Below, piece after piece: positions 25,376 to 33,702 of a stretch of DNA of 64,000 bases. The position numbers were made by a program, and so were the translations under genes. The DNA comes from Amia ocellicauda. Its lineage: Eukaryota; Chordata; Actinopteri; Amiiformes; Amiidae. Every line of letters starts with the position of its first letter. The stretch's first letter is position 1. The notes below the pieces were generated by a model. That model was not told the origin of the DNA. It saw only the letters and a program-made list of their open reading frames with translations, and made no database searches. Where the stretch lies: assembly GCF_036373705.1 (NCBI RefSeq), contig NC_089851.1, positions 51,395,470 through 51,459,469 of the forward strand. Direction: 5' to 3'.

Positions 25376-26191
25376 AGGACTCTCCCATTCCCCAGTGCCT
25401 ACACTCAGGCGTAAGAAACAAAACAAAACAAAACAAAACAAAACAAAACAAAACAAAACAAAACAAAACAAAACAAAACAAAACAAAACAAAACAAAACA
25501 AAACAAAACAAAACAAAACAAAATCTGGATGCAGGCTGCAACAAAGGAAGCACACAGAGGTGAAAACGTAAGGTTGACGGGAGCAACAAGCTCCCTGTTG
25601 CGACTGTCCAGGGGCGGCAATGGGAATTGGACGTTAGGTAAGTAGCATAGTAGCATAACAGCAGATCACGGACCACTGTCAATCAGATGCTTGCCTTGCC
25701 GTCCATCCATCCATCTATCTATCTATCTATCTATGACTCTCGATATCTAACTCTCTTGCTTGCTATCGCTCCCCCAATGGTCAGTAGCATAGTAGCATAA
25801 CAGCAGATCACGGACCACTGTCAATCAGATGCTTGCCTTGCCGTCCATCCATCCATCTATCTATCTATCTATCTATGACTCTTGATATCTAACTCTCTTG
25901 CTTGCTATCGCTACCCCAATGGTCAGTAGAATAGTAGCATATCAGCAGATCATGGACCACAGTCAATCAGATGCTTGCCTTGCCGTCCATCCATCCATCT
26001 ATCTAGCTATCTATCTAGCTATTTAGCTAGCTATCAATCTATGACTCTCAATATCTAACTCTCTTGCTTGCTATCGCTCCCCCAATGGTCACGTATGTTG
26101 CATTCAACGACAAAGAAAATCGTGTGCTGGAAATGATTTCTGGCAACTGTGAAGGAACTGCACGACTGCAGCAAGCACAACACCTCCGTCT

Positions 26192-26265
26192 GTGTCTGTG
26201 GCGCAATCGGTCAGCGTGTTCGGCTGTTAACCGAAAGGATGGTGGATTGAATACACCCAGGGACG
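26192..26265 (+). pseudogene. tRNA-Asn (GTT)-like, cassette 12
   Basis: The T arm reads GGTGG-ATTGAAT-ACACC, losing T54 and the stem pair next to the loop. The anticodon arm is intact. Confidence 0.65.
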
Positions 26266-26429
26266 GCCCACTTTTCCCCCCGCCCCTTGTTATTGTTTCT
26301 ACTTCTGGCGGTCACCTTGCCAGACTGCGGCTACAGTAACCTTAAGCTGCTTGCTGCGGACGGCCATCTTGGAAAAATGTATTGAGCGTTTAGAAACTTC
26401 CTTTCCATTGCCTAGGCCAACATAAACCA

Positions 26430-26503
26430 AGGCACTGCTAGGAGTCGAACCCAGGGTTTCCTGTTTACGAGACAGGCGCTTTGACCAACTAAGCCACAGT
26501 GCC
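26430..26503 (-). tRNA. tRNA-Thr (CGT), cassette 12, perfect acceptor
   Basis: The acceptor GGCACTG/CAGTGCC pairs at all seven positions, unlike cassettes 1-11 and 13. With intact D, anticodon and T arms this is one of the best candidates for a working gene. Confidence 0.87.
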
Positions 26504-27608
26504 AGGACTCTCCCATTCCCCAGTGCCGACACTCAGGCGTAAGAAACAAAACAAAACAAAACAAAACAAAACAAAACAAAACAAAACAAAACAAAACAAA
26601 ACAAAACAAAACAAAACAAAACAAAACAAAACAAAACAAAACAAAACAAAACAAAATCTGGATGCAGGCTGCAACAAAGGAAGCACACAGAGGTGAAAAC
26701 GTAAGGTTGACGGGAGCAACAAGCTCCCTGTTGCGACTGTACAGGGGCGGCAATGGGAATTGGACGTTAGGTAAGTAGCATAGTAGCATAACAGCAGATC
26801 ACGGACCACTGTCAATCAGATGCTTGCCTTTCCGTCCATCCATCCATCTATCTATCTATCTATCTTTGACTCTCGATATCTAACTCTCTTGCTTGCTATC
26901 GCTCCCCCAATGGTCAGTAGCATAGTAGCATAACAGCAGATCACGGACCACTGTCAATCAGATGCTTGCCTTGCCGTCCATCCATCCATCTATCTATCTA
27001 TCTATCTATGACTCTCGATATCTAACTCTCTTGCTTGCTATCGCTCCCCCAATGGTCAGTAGCATAGTAGCATAACAGCAGATCATGGACCACTGTCAAT
27101 CAGATGCTTGCCTTGCCGTCCATCCATCCATCTATCTATCTATCTATCTATGACTCTCGATATCTAACTCTCTTGCTTGCTATCGCTCCCCCAATGGTCA
27201 GTAGCATAGTAGCATAACAGCAGATCACGGACCACTGTCAATCAGATGCTTGCCTTGCCGTCCATCCATCCATCTATCTATCTATCTATCTATGACTCTT
27301 GATATCTAACTCTCTTGCTTGCTATCGCTACCCCAATGGTCAGTAGAATAGTAGCATATCAGCAGATCATGGACCACAGTCAATCAGATGCTTGCCTTGC
27401 CGTCCATCCATCCATCTATCTATCTATCTATCTAGCTATTTAGCTAGCTATCAATCTATGACTCTCAATATCTAACTCTCTTGCTTGCTATCGCTCCCCC
27501 AATGGTCACGTATGTTGCATTCAACGACAAAGAAAATCGTGTGCTGGAAATGATTTCTGGCAACTGTGAAGGAACTGCACGACTGCAGCAAGCACAACAC
27601 CTCCGTCT

Positions 27609-27682
27609 GTGTCTGTGGCGCAATCGGTCAGCGTGTTCGGCTGTTAACCGAAAGGATGGTGGTTTGAATCCACCCAGGGACG
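27609..27682 (+). tRNA. tRNA-Asn (GTT), cassette 13
   Basis: Among the closest copies to the vertebrate consensus in the D arm (TGGCGC, G18-G19). T56 and the G3-G70 clash remain. Confidence 0.75.
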
Positions 27683-27846
27683 GCCCACTTTTCCCCCCGC
27701 CCCTTGTTATTGTTTCTACTTCTGGCGGTCACCTTGCCAGACTGCGGCTACAGTAACCTTAAGCTGCTTGCTGCGGACGGCCATCTTGGAAAAATGTATT
27801 GAGCGTTTAGAAACTTCCTTTCCATTGCCTAGGCCAACATAAACCA

Positions 27847-27920
27847 AGGCACTGCTAGGAGTCGAACCCAGCGTTTCCTGTTTACGAGACAGGCGCTTTG
27901 ACCAACTAAGCCACGGTGCC
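27847..27920 (-). tRNA. tRNA-Thr (CGT), cassette 13
   Basis: Acceptor GGCACCG. One change in the variable loop (AAACG for AAACC) that disturbs no stem. Confidence 0.82.
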
Positions 27921-28895
27921 AGGACTCTCCCATTCCCCAGTGCCTACACTCAGGCGTAAGAAACAAAACAAAACAAAACAAAACAAAACAAAACAAAACA
28001 AAACAAAACAAAACAAAACAAAACAAAACAAAACAAAACAAAACAAAACAAAACAAAACAAAACAAAACAAAATCTGGATGCAGGCTGCAACAAAGGAAG
28101 CACACAGAGGTGAAAACGTAAGGTTGACGGGAGCAACAAGCTCCCTGTTGCGACTGTACAGGGGCGGCAATGGGAATTGGACGTTAGGTAAGTAGCATAG
28201 TAGCATAACAGCAGATCACGGACCACTGTCAATCAATTGCTTGCCTTTCCGTCCATCCATCCATCTATCTATCTATCTATCTTTGACTCTCGATATCTAA
28301 CTCTCTTGCTTGCTATCGCTCCCCCAATGGTCAGTAGCATAGTAGCATAACAGCAGATCACGGACCACTGTCAATCAGATGCTTGCCTTGCCGTCCATCC
28401 ATCCATCTATCTATCTATCTATCTATGACTCTCGATATCTAACTCTCTTGCTTGCTATCGCTCCCCCAATGGTCAGTAGCATAGTAGCATAACAGCAGAT
28501 CACGGACCACTGTCAATCAGATGCTTGCCTTGCCGTCCATCCATCCATCTATCTATCTATCTATCTATGACTCTCGATATCTAACTCTCTTGCTTGCTAT
28601 CGCTCCCCCAATGGTCAGTAGAATAGTAGCATATCAGCAGATCATGGACCACAGTCAATCAGATGCTTGCCTTGCCGTCCATCCATCCATCTATCTATCT
28701 ATCTATCTAGCTATCTATCTAGCTATTTAGCTAGCTATCAATCTATGACTCTCAATATCTAACTCTCTTGCTTGCTATCGCTCCCCCAATGGTCACGTAT
28801 GTTGCATTCAACGACAAAGAAAATCGTGTGCTGGAAATGATTTCTGGCAACTGTGAAGGAACTGCACGACTGCAGCAAGCACAACACCTCCGTCT

Positions 28896-28969
28896 GTGTC
28901 TGTGGCGCAATCGGTCAGCGTGTTCGGCTGTTAACCGAAAGGATGGTGGTTTGAATCCACCCAGGGACG
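28896..28969 (+). tRNA. tRNA-Asn (GTT), cassette 14
   Basis: Same as cassette 13 over the tRNA. Confidence 0.75.
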
Positions 28970-29133
28970 GCCCACTTTTCCCCCCGCCCCTTGTTATTGT
29001 TTCTACTTCTGGCGGTCACCTTGCCAGACTGCGGCTACAGTAACCTTAAGCTGCTTGCTGCGGACGGCCATCTTGGAAAAATGTATTGAGCGTTTAGAAA
29101 CTTCCTTTCCATTGCCTAGGCCAACATAAACCA

Positions 29134-29207
29134 AGGCACTGCTAGGAGTCGAACCCAGGGTTTCCTGTTTACGAGACAGGCACTTTGACCAACTAAGCCA
29201 CAGTGCC
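29134..29207 (-). tRNA. tRNA-Thr (CGT), cassette 14, perfect acceptor
   Basis: GGCACTG/CAGTGCC pairs fully, as in cassette 12. The D stem becomes GCTT/AAGT, a tolerated wobble. Confidence 0.85.
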
Positions 29208-29726
29208 AGGACTCTCCCATTCCCCAGTGCCTACACTCAGGCGTAAGGAACAAAACAAAACAAAACAAAACAAAACAAAACAAAACAAAACAAAACAAAA
29301 CAAAACAAAACAAAACAAAACAAAACAAAACAAAACAAAACAAAACAAAACAAAACAACACAAAACAAAACAAAATCTGGATGCAGGCTGCAACAAAGGA
29401 AGCACACAGAGGTGAAAACGTAAGGTTGACGGGAGCAACAAGGACGTTAGGTAAGTAGCATAGTAGCATAACAGCAGATCACGGACCACTGTCAATCAGA
29501 TGCTTGCCTTACCGTCCATCCATCTATCCATCTATCTATCTATGACTCTCGATATCTAACTCTCTTGCTTGCTATCGCTCCCCCAATGGTCAGTAGCATA
29601 GTAGCATAACAGCAGATCACGGACCACTGTCAATCAGATGCTTGCCTTGCCGTCCATACATCCATCTATCTATGACTCTCGATATCTAACTCTCTTGCTT
29701 GCTATCGCTCCCCCAATGACAGGCAA

Positions 29727-29770
29727 TCCCGCGTGACAGGCGGGGATACTCACCACTATACTAACGAGGA
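29727..29770 (-). pseudogene. 5' part of tRNA-Asp (GTC), cut at satellite edge
   Basis: 44 nt matching the vertebrate tRNA-Asp 5' end, D arm and complete anticodon arm (CCTGTCACG) without a visible mismatch. The T arm and 3' acceptor are absent: immediately after GCGGGA the sequence changes, and satellite monomer sequence starts 8 bp further on. The array boundary therefore lies within or next to a former tRNA-Asp gene. Confidence 0.9.
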
Positions 29771-29974
29771 GCCGGGCTTGCCACCTCCCACCTTCTCCGC
29801 CTCCAGATCTTTCGCCACGCCCCTTTCCGATTCTGAATGTCTCAGGGCAAGGCGAGGGCAGCATCGCTGCCTCCCCTGCCTGCTTTATTCCACCTTGTTA
29901 GTGTCCTTCGGTCAGCTCAGGCTCCGGAAAGCAGTCCTGGACCGCGACCCGTTGCGCTAGGGCCCCTTCGGGCA
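29771..29974. other. CpG-rich spacer, no gene seen
   Basis: GC-rich, CpG-containing sequence between the tRNA-Asp piece and tRNA-Leu. Open frames here lack any recognisable domain and overlap the tRNA. Confidence 0.6.
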
Positions 29975-30057
29975 GTCAGGATGGCCGAGCGGTCTAAGGC
30001 GCTGCGTTCAGGTCGCAGTCTCCCCTGGAGGTGTGGGTTCGAATCTCACTTCTGACA
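29975..30057 (+). tRNA. tRNA-Leu (CAG)
   Basis: An 83-nt class II tRNA. Acceptor GTCAGGA/TTCTGAC pairs throughout, with discriminator A. A box TGGCCGAGCGG, anticodon loop TTCAGGT, long variable arm, and T arm GTGGG-TTCGAAT-CTCAC with intact B box. It is near-identical to the vertebrate consensus and likely functional. Confidence 0.93.
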
Positions 30058-30071
30058 ACAGTTTGTGCTCC

Positions 30072-30076
30072 TTTTT
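30072..30076 (+). terminator. Pol III T5 terminator for tRNA-Leu
   Basis: A run of five T begins 15 nt after the tRNA-Leu 3' end, the expected position for RNA polymerase III termination. Confidence 0.75.
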
Positions 30077-30114
30077 GCCCCGTTTGAAACGGGTCAAGGA
30101 TGGCGCCCTCCCTG

Positions 30115-30300
30115 GTCCTTTCAGCACGTGAGCCAAAAAACGAACGCTTCAGTGACTGCGAAGCGGGGCCAAGCGGGCTCGTCCGGGAGTTGAAGCCAGG
30201 GCCTCTCGCACCCGAAGCGAGAATCATACCCTAGACCAACGAGCCAAGTTAACGGACGGTGTCGCAGTTTCTGCTGGGCAAGCACGTAACTGCTTGGGGC
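30115..30300. repeat. tRNA-Pro unit, copy 1 (CpG-rich)
   Basis: Directly duplicated at about 30700-30890. Shared blocks include CACGTAACTGCTTG downstream and CTTCAGTGA upstream of the tRNA. Copy 1 keeps many CpG sites. Confidence 0.85.
30175..30245 (-). tRNA. tRNA-Pro (CGG)
   Basis: 71 nt matching vertebrate tRNA-Pro-CGG. Acceptor GGCTCGT/ACGAGCC and anticodon arm CTCGC-TTCGGGT-GCGAG are perfect. One G is missing in the D loop relative to the usual form, and the T stem CTGGC/CCCGG has one mismatch and a wobble. Probably a gene, possibly weakened. Confidence 0.8.
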
Positions 30301-30489
30301 AGACCGGGAGACCTACGCTCACTGACTGATAGCATGGACTGTAGCGCTGACGTGTCTTTCCAGAACGGTAACCCCATCCCCAGTGAGACAGCACTGAGAG
30401 CATGGTTCAGCAGGCCCGCAAACAACTGAAAAGAATGCCTCTCCTTAGGTGCAGCTCAGGTGTACACGTTCAGCAAAGGTCTCCATAAC

Positions 30490-30720
30490 AAGCCGGCAAA
30501 CCACATTTCGTCCTCCTCCTCCTCAACAACACACTACATGTCCTCCTCCTCCTCAACAACAACAACAACAACAACAAACTTGTAAAATACACATTTTCTT
30601 TAAAGAAAACAAAACACACAGGTGACAGTCTGATTTCCCATCAGCTATACAGGCAACAGTATCTGAGGTCAATAGCCCTCCTTTGTGCAGAGGAGCCCAG
30701 AAGCCAGCCTTCAAGAGCAA
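30490..30720. repeat. Inverted-duplication arm 1
   Basis: The reverse complement closely matches 35045-35265, including GGGCTCCTCTGCACAA, a GACCTCAGAT..CTGTTGCCTG stretch, CTGTGTGTTTT and the GAGGAGGAGG / GTAGTGTGTTGTTG runs. In both places the arm lies beside a tRNA-Pro-derived sequence. Confidence 0.85.
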
Positions 30721-30890
30721 ATGAACAAACACTTCAGTGATTGCAAAGCAGGGCCATGTGGGCTCATCCTGGAGTTGAACCCAGGGCCTCTCACACCCTC
30801 AGCAAGAATCATACCCCTAGACCAACGAGCCAAGCTAATAGGCAGTATTGCATGTTCTCCTGGGAAGCACGTAACTGCTTGAGGCAGACC
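30700..30890. repeat. tRNA-Pro unit, copy 2 (CpG-depleted)
   Basis: A direct copy of 30115-30300 in which most CpG sites have become TpG or CpA, for example GGCTCGTCC to GGCTCATCC and CGAACGCTTC to CAAACACTTC. This is the signature of methylation-driven decay. Confidence 0.85.
30760..30831 (-). pseudogene. tRNA-Pro-derived, anticodon AGG
   Basis: 72 nt. Acceptor GGCTCGT/ATGAGCC pairs. The anticodon loop is TGAGGGT, which reads as AGG (Pro) but with U33 replaced by G. The T stem CTGGG/CCAGG has a mismatch. It is decayed relative to the neighbouring CGG copy; U33 loss argues against function. Confidence 0.75.
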
Positions 30891-30891
30891 C

Positions 30892-31402
30892 TCACCTGAT
30901 CACCACATGTGGTTACACTTTAAGAAGGGGTGAGTTTAAGGTCATCGGTAACATCACAAAGGTTGGCAGCATTTTACATGAATATGTAAAGTAAAAAACA
31001 CACACTACATGTAAATAAGCCATACTACTTGTTTAGTGTATGTAAGCTCGTTCTGTAATCATACATCATCCATACTAGTATTTAATAATTTAATTAACTA
31101 TACACAAACTACTTGGTCAATTCACTCTTGTTACCGTGTAATTACAGTGCAAGTAAATTGTAATAATTGTAGCGTTGTATATTGGGCCATATTTTACATG
31201 TAACTATATATTTCATATTTGTCCAATTAATGTACATTTGTTTTTGTTTTTTTTAGCTGGTACCAAAACATTGGTCTCTGGAACTAAAAGGTCGGAAATT
31301 GGAAGAACTATTAATGACAAATGAATGACCGCTGATACAAGTAAATAGTGTTTCCTCAAATCTAAAGTGAGACCTTTTTGAATGAATCTGTAATACATGC
31401 CC
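30892..31402. other. AT-rich intergenic stretch
   Basis: No gene, RNA or repeat family recognised. Confidence 0.6.
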
Positions 31403-31406
31403 TATA

Positions 31407-32570
31407 CACTCACCTAAAGGATTATTAGGAACACCTGTTCAATTTCTCATTAATGCAATTATCTAACCAATCAATCACATGGCAGTTGCTTCAATGCATT
31501 TAAGGGTGTGGTCCTGGTCAAGACAATCTCCTGAACTCCAAACTGAATGTTTGAATGGGAAAGAAAGGTGATTTAAGCCATTTTGAGCGTGGCATGGTTG
31601 TTGGTGCCAGACGGGCCGGTCTGAGTATTTCACAATCTGCTCAGTTACTGGGATTTTCACGCACAACCATTTCTAGGGTTTACAAAGAATGGTGTGAAAA
31701 GGGAAAAACATCCAGTATGCGGCAGTCCTGTGGGCGAAAATGCCTTGTTGATGCTAGAGGTCAGAGGAGAATGGGCCGACTGATTCAAGCTGATAGAAGA
31801 GCAACTTTGCCTGAAATAACCACTCGTTACAACCGAGGTATGCAGCAAAGCATTTGTGAAGCCACAACACGTACAACCTTGAGGCGGTTGGGCTACAACA
31901 GCAGAAGACCCCACCGGGTACCACTCATCTCCACTACAAATAGGAAAAAGAGGCTACAATTTGCACAAGCCTGGTCTGATGAGTCTCGATTTCTGTTGAG
32001 ACATTCAGATGGTAGAGTCAGAATTTGGCGTAAACAGAATGAGAACATGGATCCATCATGCCTTGTTACCACTGTGCAGGCTGGTGGTGGTGGTGTAATG
32101 GTGTGGGGGATGTTTTCTTGGCACACTTTATGCCCCTTAGTGCCAATTGGGCATCGTTTAAATGCCACGGCCTACCTGAGCATTGTTTCTGACCATGTCC
32201 ATCCCTTTATGACCACCATGTACCCATCCTCTGATGGCTACTTCCAGCAGGATAATGCACCATGTCACAAAGGTCGAATCATTTCAAATTGGTTTCTTGA
32301 ACATGACAATGAGTTCACTGTACTAAACTGGCCCCCACAGTCACCAGATCTCAACCCAATAGAGCATCTTTGGGATGTGGTGGAACGGGAGCTTCGTGCC
32401 CTGGATGTGCATCCCACAAATCTCCATCAATTGCAAGATGCTATCCTATCAATATGGGCCAACATTTCTAAAGAATGCTTTCAGCACCTTGTTGAATCAA
32501 TGCCACGTAGAATTAAGGCAGTTCTGAAGGCAAAAGGGGGTCAAACACCAAGTGAGTACCAAGTGAAATC
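31407..32570 (+). mobile_element. Tc1/mariner element, DD36E type, 3' end missing
   Basis: It starts at CACTCACCTAAAGG after a TA at 31405-31406, a TIR type widespread in fish Tc1 elements. The matching right TIR (ending in CCTTTAGGTGAGTG) was not found downstream to 33.6 kb, so the 3' end near 32.55-32.57 kb looks lost or replaced. About 148 bp of leader precede the transposase. Confidence 0.85.
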
Positions 32571-32688
32571 TATTAAAGTATTGAAGTATCCCAATGTTTT
32601 AAGTTACACTTCATGTATACATGTGTTTGGAAGTTTATCCAAATATATTCTACCAGTATATTTAGAATGCAACATTTTTGCAGTCTAA
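31555..32688 (+). CDS. Tc1-family transposase, open but altered at both middle and end
   Basis: 377 codons. Residues 1-45 hold a helix-turn-helix (GLSISQSAQLLGFSRTTIS). The catalytic triad is D142 (WSDESRF), D233 (QQDNAPCH) and E270 (SPDLNPIEHLW), with 36 residues between the second D and E, the DD36E spacing of the Incomer group. The first D follows directly after RLQFAQA, where relatives carry about a dozen more residues (an NWT..DWKNV-like stretch), so a small in-frame deletion is inferred. Homology ends near residue 330 (AVLKAKGG); the last ~46 codons read into AT-rich flank because the usual stop is gone. Probably inactive as transposase. Confidence 0.85.
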   Translation: MGKKGDLSHFERGMVVGARRAGLSISQSAQLLGFSRTTISRVYKEWCEKGKTSSMRQSCGRKCLVDARGQRRMGRLIQADRRATLPEITTRYNRGMQQSICEATTRTTLRRLGYNSRRPHRVPLISTTNRKKRLQFAQAWSDESRFLLRHSDGRVRIWRKQNENMDPSCLVTTVQAGGGGVMVWGMFSWHTLCPLVPIGHRLNATAYLSIVSDHVHPFMTTMYPSSDGYFQQDNAPCHKGRIISNWFLEHDNEFTVLNWPPQSPDLNPIEHLWDVVERELRALDVHPTNLHQLQDAILSIWANISKECFQHLVESMPRRIKAVLKAKGGQTPSEYQVKSIKVLKYPNVLSYTSCIHVFGSLSKYILPVYLECNIFAV

Positions 32689-32699
32689 TATATTCACAG

Positions 32700-33100
32700 T
32701 ATACAATACATGCAATATGAGATTGTTGTGTATTTAGCAGTATACTAAATGTATATTATAAGGGGACATATATGTATGCATTTTTATATATTTAGTATAA
32801 AATACATGTGTAGATGTTACAGTATATTTGCATATAATTATAGATATATTAAAAACAAGTTTACATATAATTCTGAATATACTTAAGTTATATTAAGCAA
32901 TATTTGTATTGTATAATATAGTGTATTTGACCATATTTCTGTATCAAGTAACATACTAAAACTGCAATTGATATTTAAAAGTATATTTTCACCATATATT
33001 ATAAAATGGTATGCACATTTATAAAACATATTAATACATTAAAATACATTTCATATTTCAGAATATTATATATTTTTAAATATTTTATTTTTGTAAGGGT
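32700..33100. other. AT-rich stretch with TATATTT-like repeats
   Basis: Loosely repeated TATATT motifs. No gene seen. Confidence 0.5.
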
Positions 33101-33111
33101 ATCTTCCATAA

Positions 33112-33297
33112 ATGCAGTTTTACCAAACAAAGGAAAACCAGGAAAGGTTGGTGGAGGAGATTACGCAGTTTTGGCAGCCCATTCTGAAACCCACTGCAGA
33201 ATATATTCTGGCAGGAGGTCTGATTAAAATACTGGAAAATCTTCAATCAAAGTCAAGAAATGTGTCAAAAGGCTTCCAGTTTCCTTTCCTGCCATGA
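33112..33297 (+). other. Short reading frame, possible exon, unrecognised
   Basis: 61 codons with non-repetitive composition (contains QERLVEEITQFWQPILKP) inside AT-rich surroundings, followed by a stop. The base composition differs from its flanks, as in an exon or a captured gene piece. I recognise no domain. Confidence 0.3.
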
Positions 33298-33344
33298 GAA
33301 GTATGCTGATTTCAGAACCTCTATGAAGTAGATTCCTTATTTTT

Positions 33345-33620
33345 CAAAAAATAAGTAATGGTTATTTTTTTCACTGTTTCCTCAATATATTAATAATAAA
33401 CTGTTTTATTTTTTTCTGCAAAATAAGTAAAGTTTACTTATTTATTTCTGGTTCCTGTTTTTTTTTTTTTAAATAAGTAATGGTTATTTATTTTTATCTT
33501 TATTGTTTATTACTTTTTCTGTGAATTCTGATTCTAGTAGTATGAAGAAATAAGTAATAGTTACTCATTCCTTATTTCTGTTTCCCTGTTTTTTCACAAA
33601 ATAAGTAATGGTTATTTCAA
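33345..33620. repeat. Degenerate minisatellite with AAATAAGTAATGG core
   Basis: The core AAATAAGTAATGGTTATTT or a variant recurs at about 33350, 33420, 33470, 33548 and 33599, separated by T-rich linkers of 50-80 bp. Related motifs reappear near 34960. Confidence 0.7.
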
Positions 33621-33702
33621 AAATCCCTGTTTGCAAATGTAAGGACTTATAGGACAACAGCATTACATACAGATAGATAACATACATTAGTTATTATGCT
33701 AA

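Larger units (their letters stand above)
24964..25641. repeat. tRNA cassette 11 (diverged type A)
   Basis: Type A upstream (GACAAAG) with several private substitutions in both tRNAs. The AAAAC tract is at roughly 25418-25523. The preceding TAGC-rich monomer is shortened. Confidence 0.9.
26092..26774. repeat. tRNA cassette 12
   Basis: Type A upstream, G19 in the D loop, AAAAC tract roughly 26546-26657. The interval after the tract reads CTGTACAGG, a variant shared only with cassette 13. Confidence 0.9.
27509..28191. repeat. tRNA cassette 13
   Basis: Type A upstream with G19. AAAAC tract roughly 27963-28073. CTGTACAGG is shared with cassette 12. Confidence 0.9.
28796..29454. repeat. tRNA cassette 14 (last, shortened)
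   Basis: Type A upstream with G19. AAAAC tract roughly 29251-29375 with one AACAC unit. Compared with the others it lacks the stretch after AGCAACAAG that normally runs to GGAATTGG. It is the right-most cassette before array decay. Confidence 0.9.
1..29718. repeat. Tandem satellite array, ~142-bp monomer with embedded tRNA cassettes
   Basis: Head-to-tail monomers mostly 142 or 146 bp long; the first starts are at 1, 143, 289, 435 and 577. The 4-bp steps come from one more or fewer TCCA or TCTA unit in the internal tract. Each monomer begins GATCACGGACCACTGTC and ends AGTAGCATAACAGCA. Length arithmetic, after subtracting the 14 cassettes, gives about 140 monomers. Copies differ by only a few substitutions, which implies recent homogenisation. 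The array is cut by the left window edge. Its right end is abrupt, at a truncated tRNA-Asp. No protein-coding function is supported. Confidence 0.97.

Noticed and set aside
29670-30227. Overlapping frames around the tRNA-Leu and tRNA-Pro genes
   Set aside because: They cross tRNA genes on both strands and show no domain.
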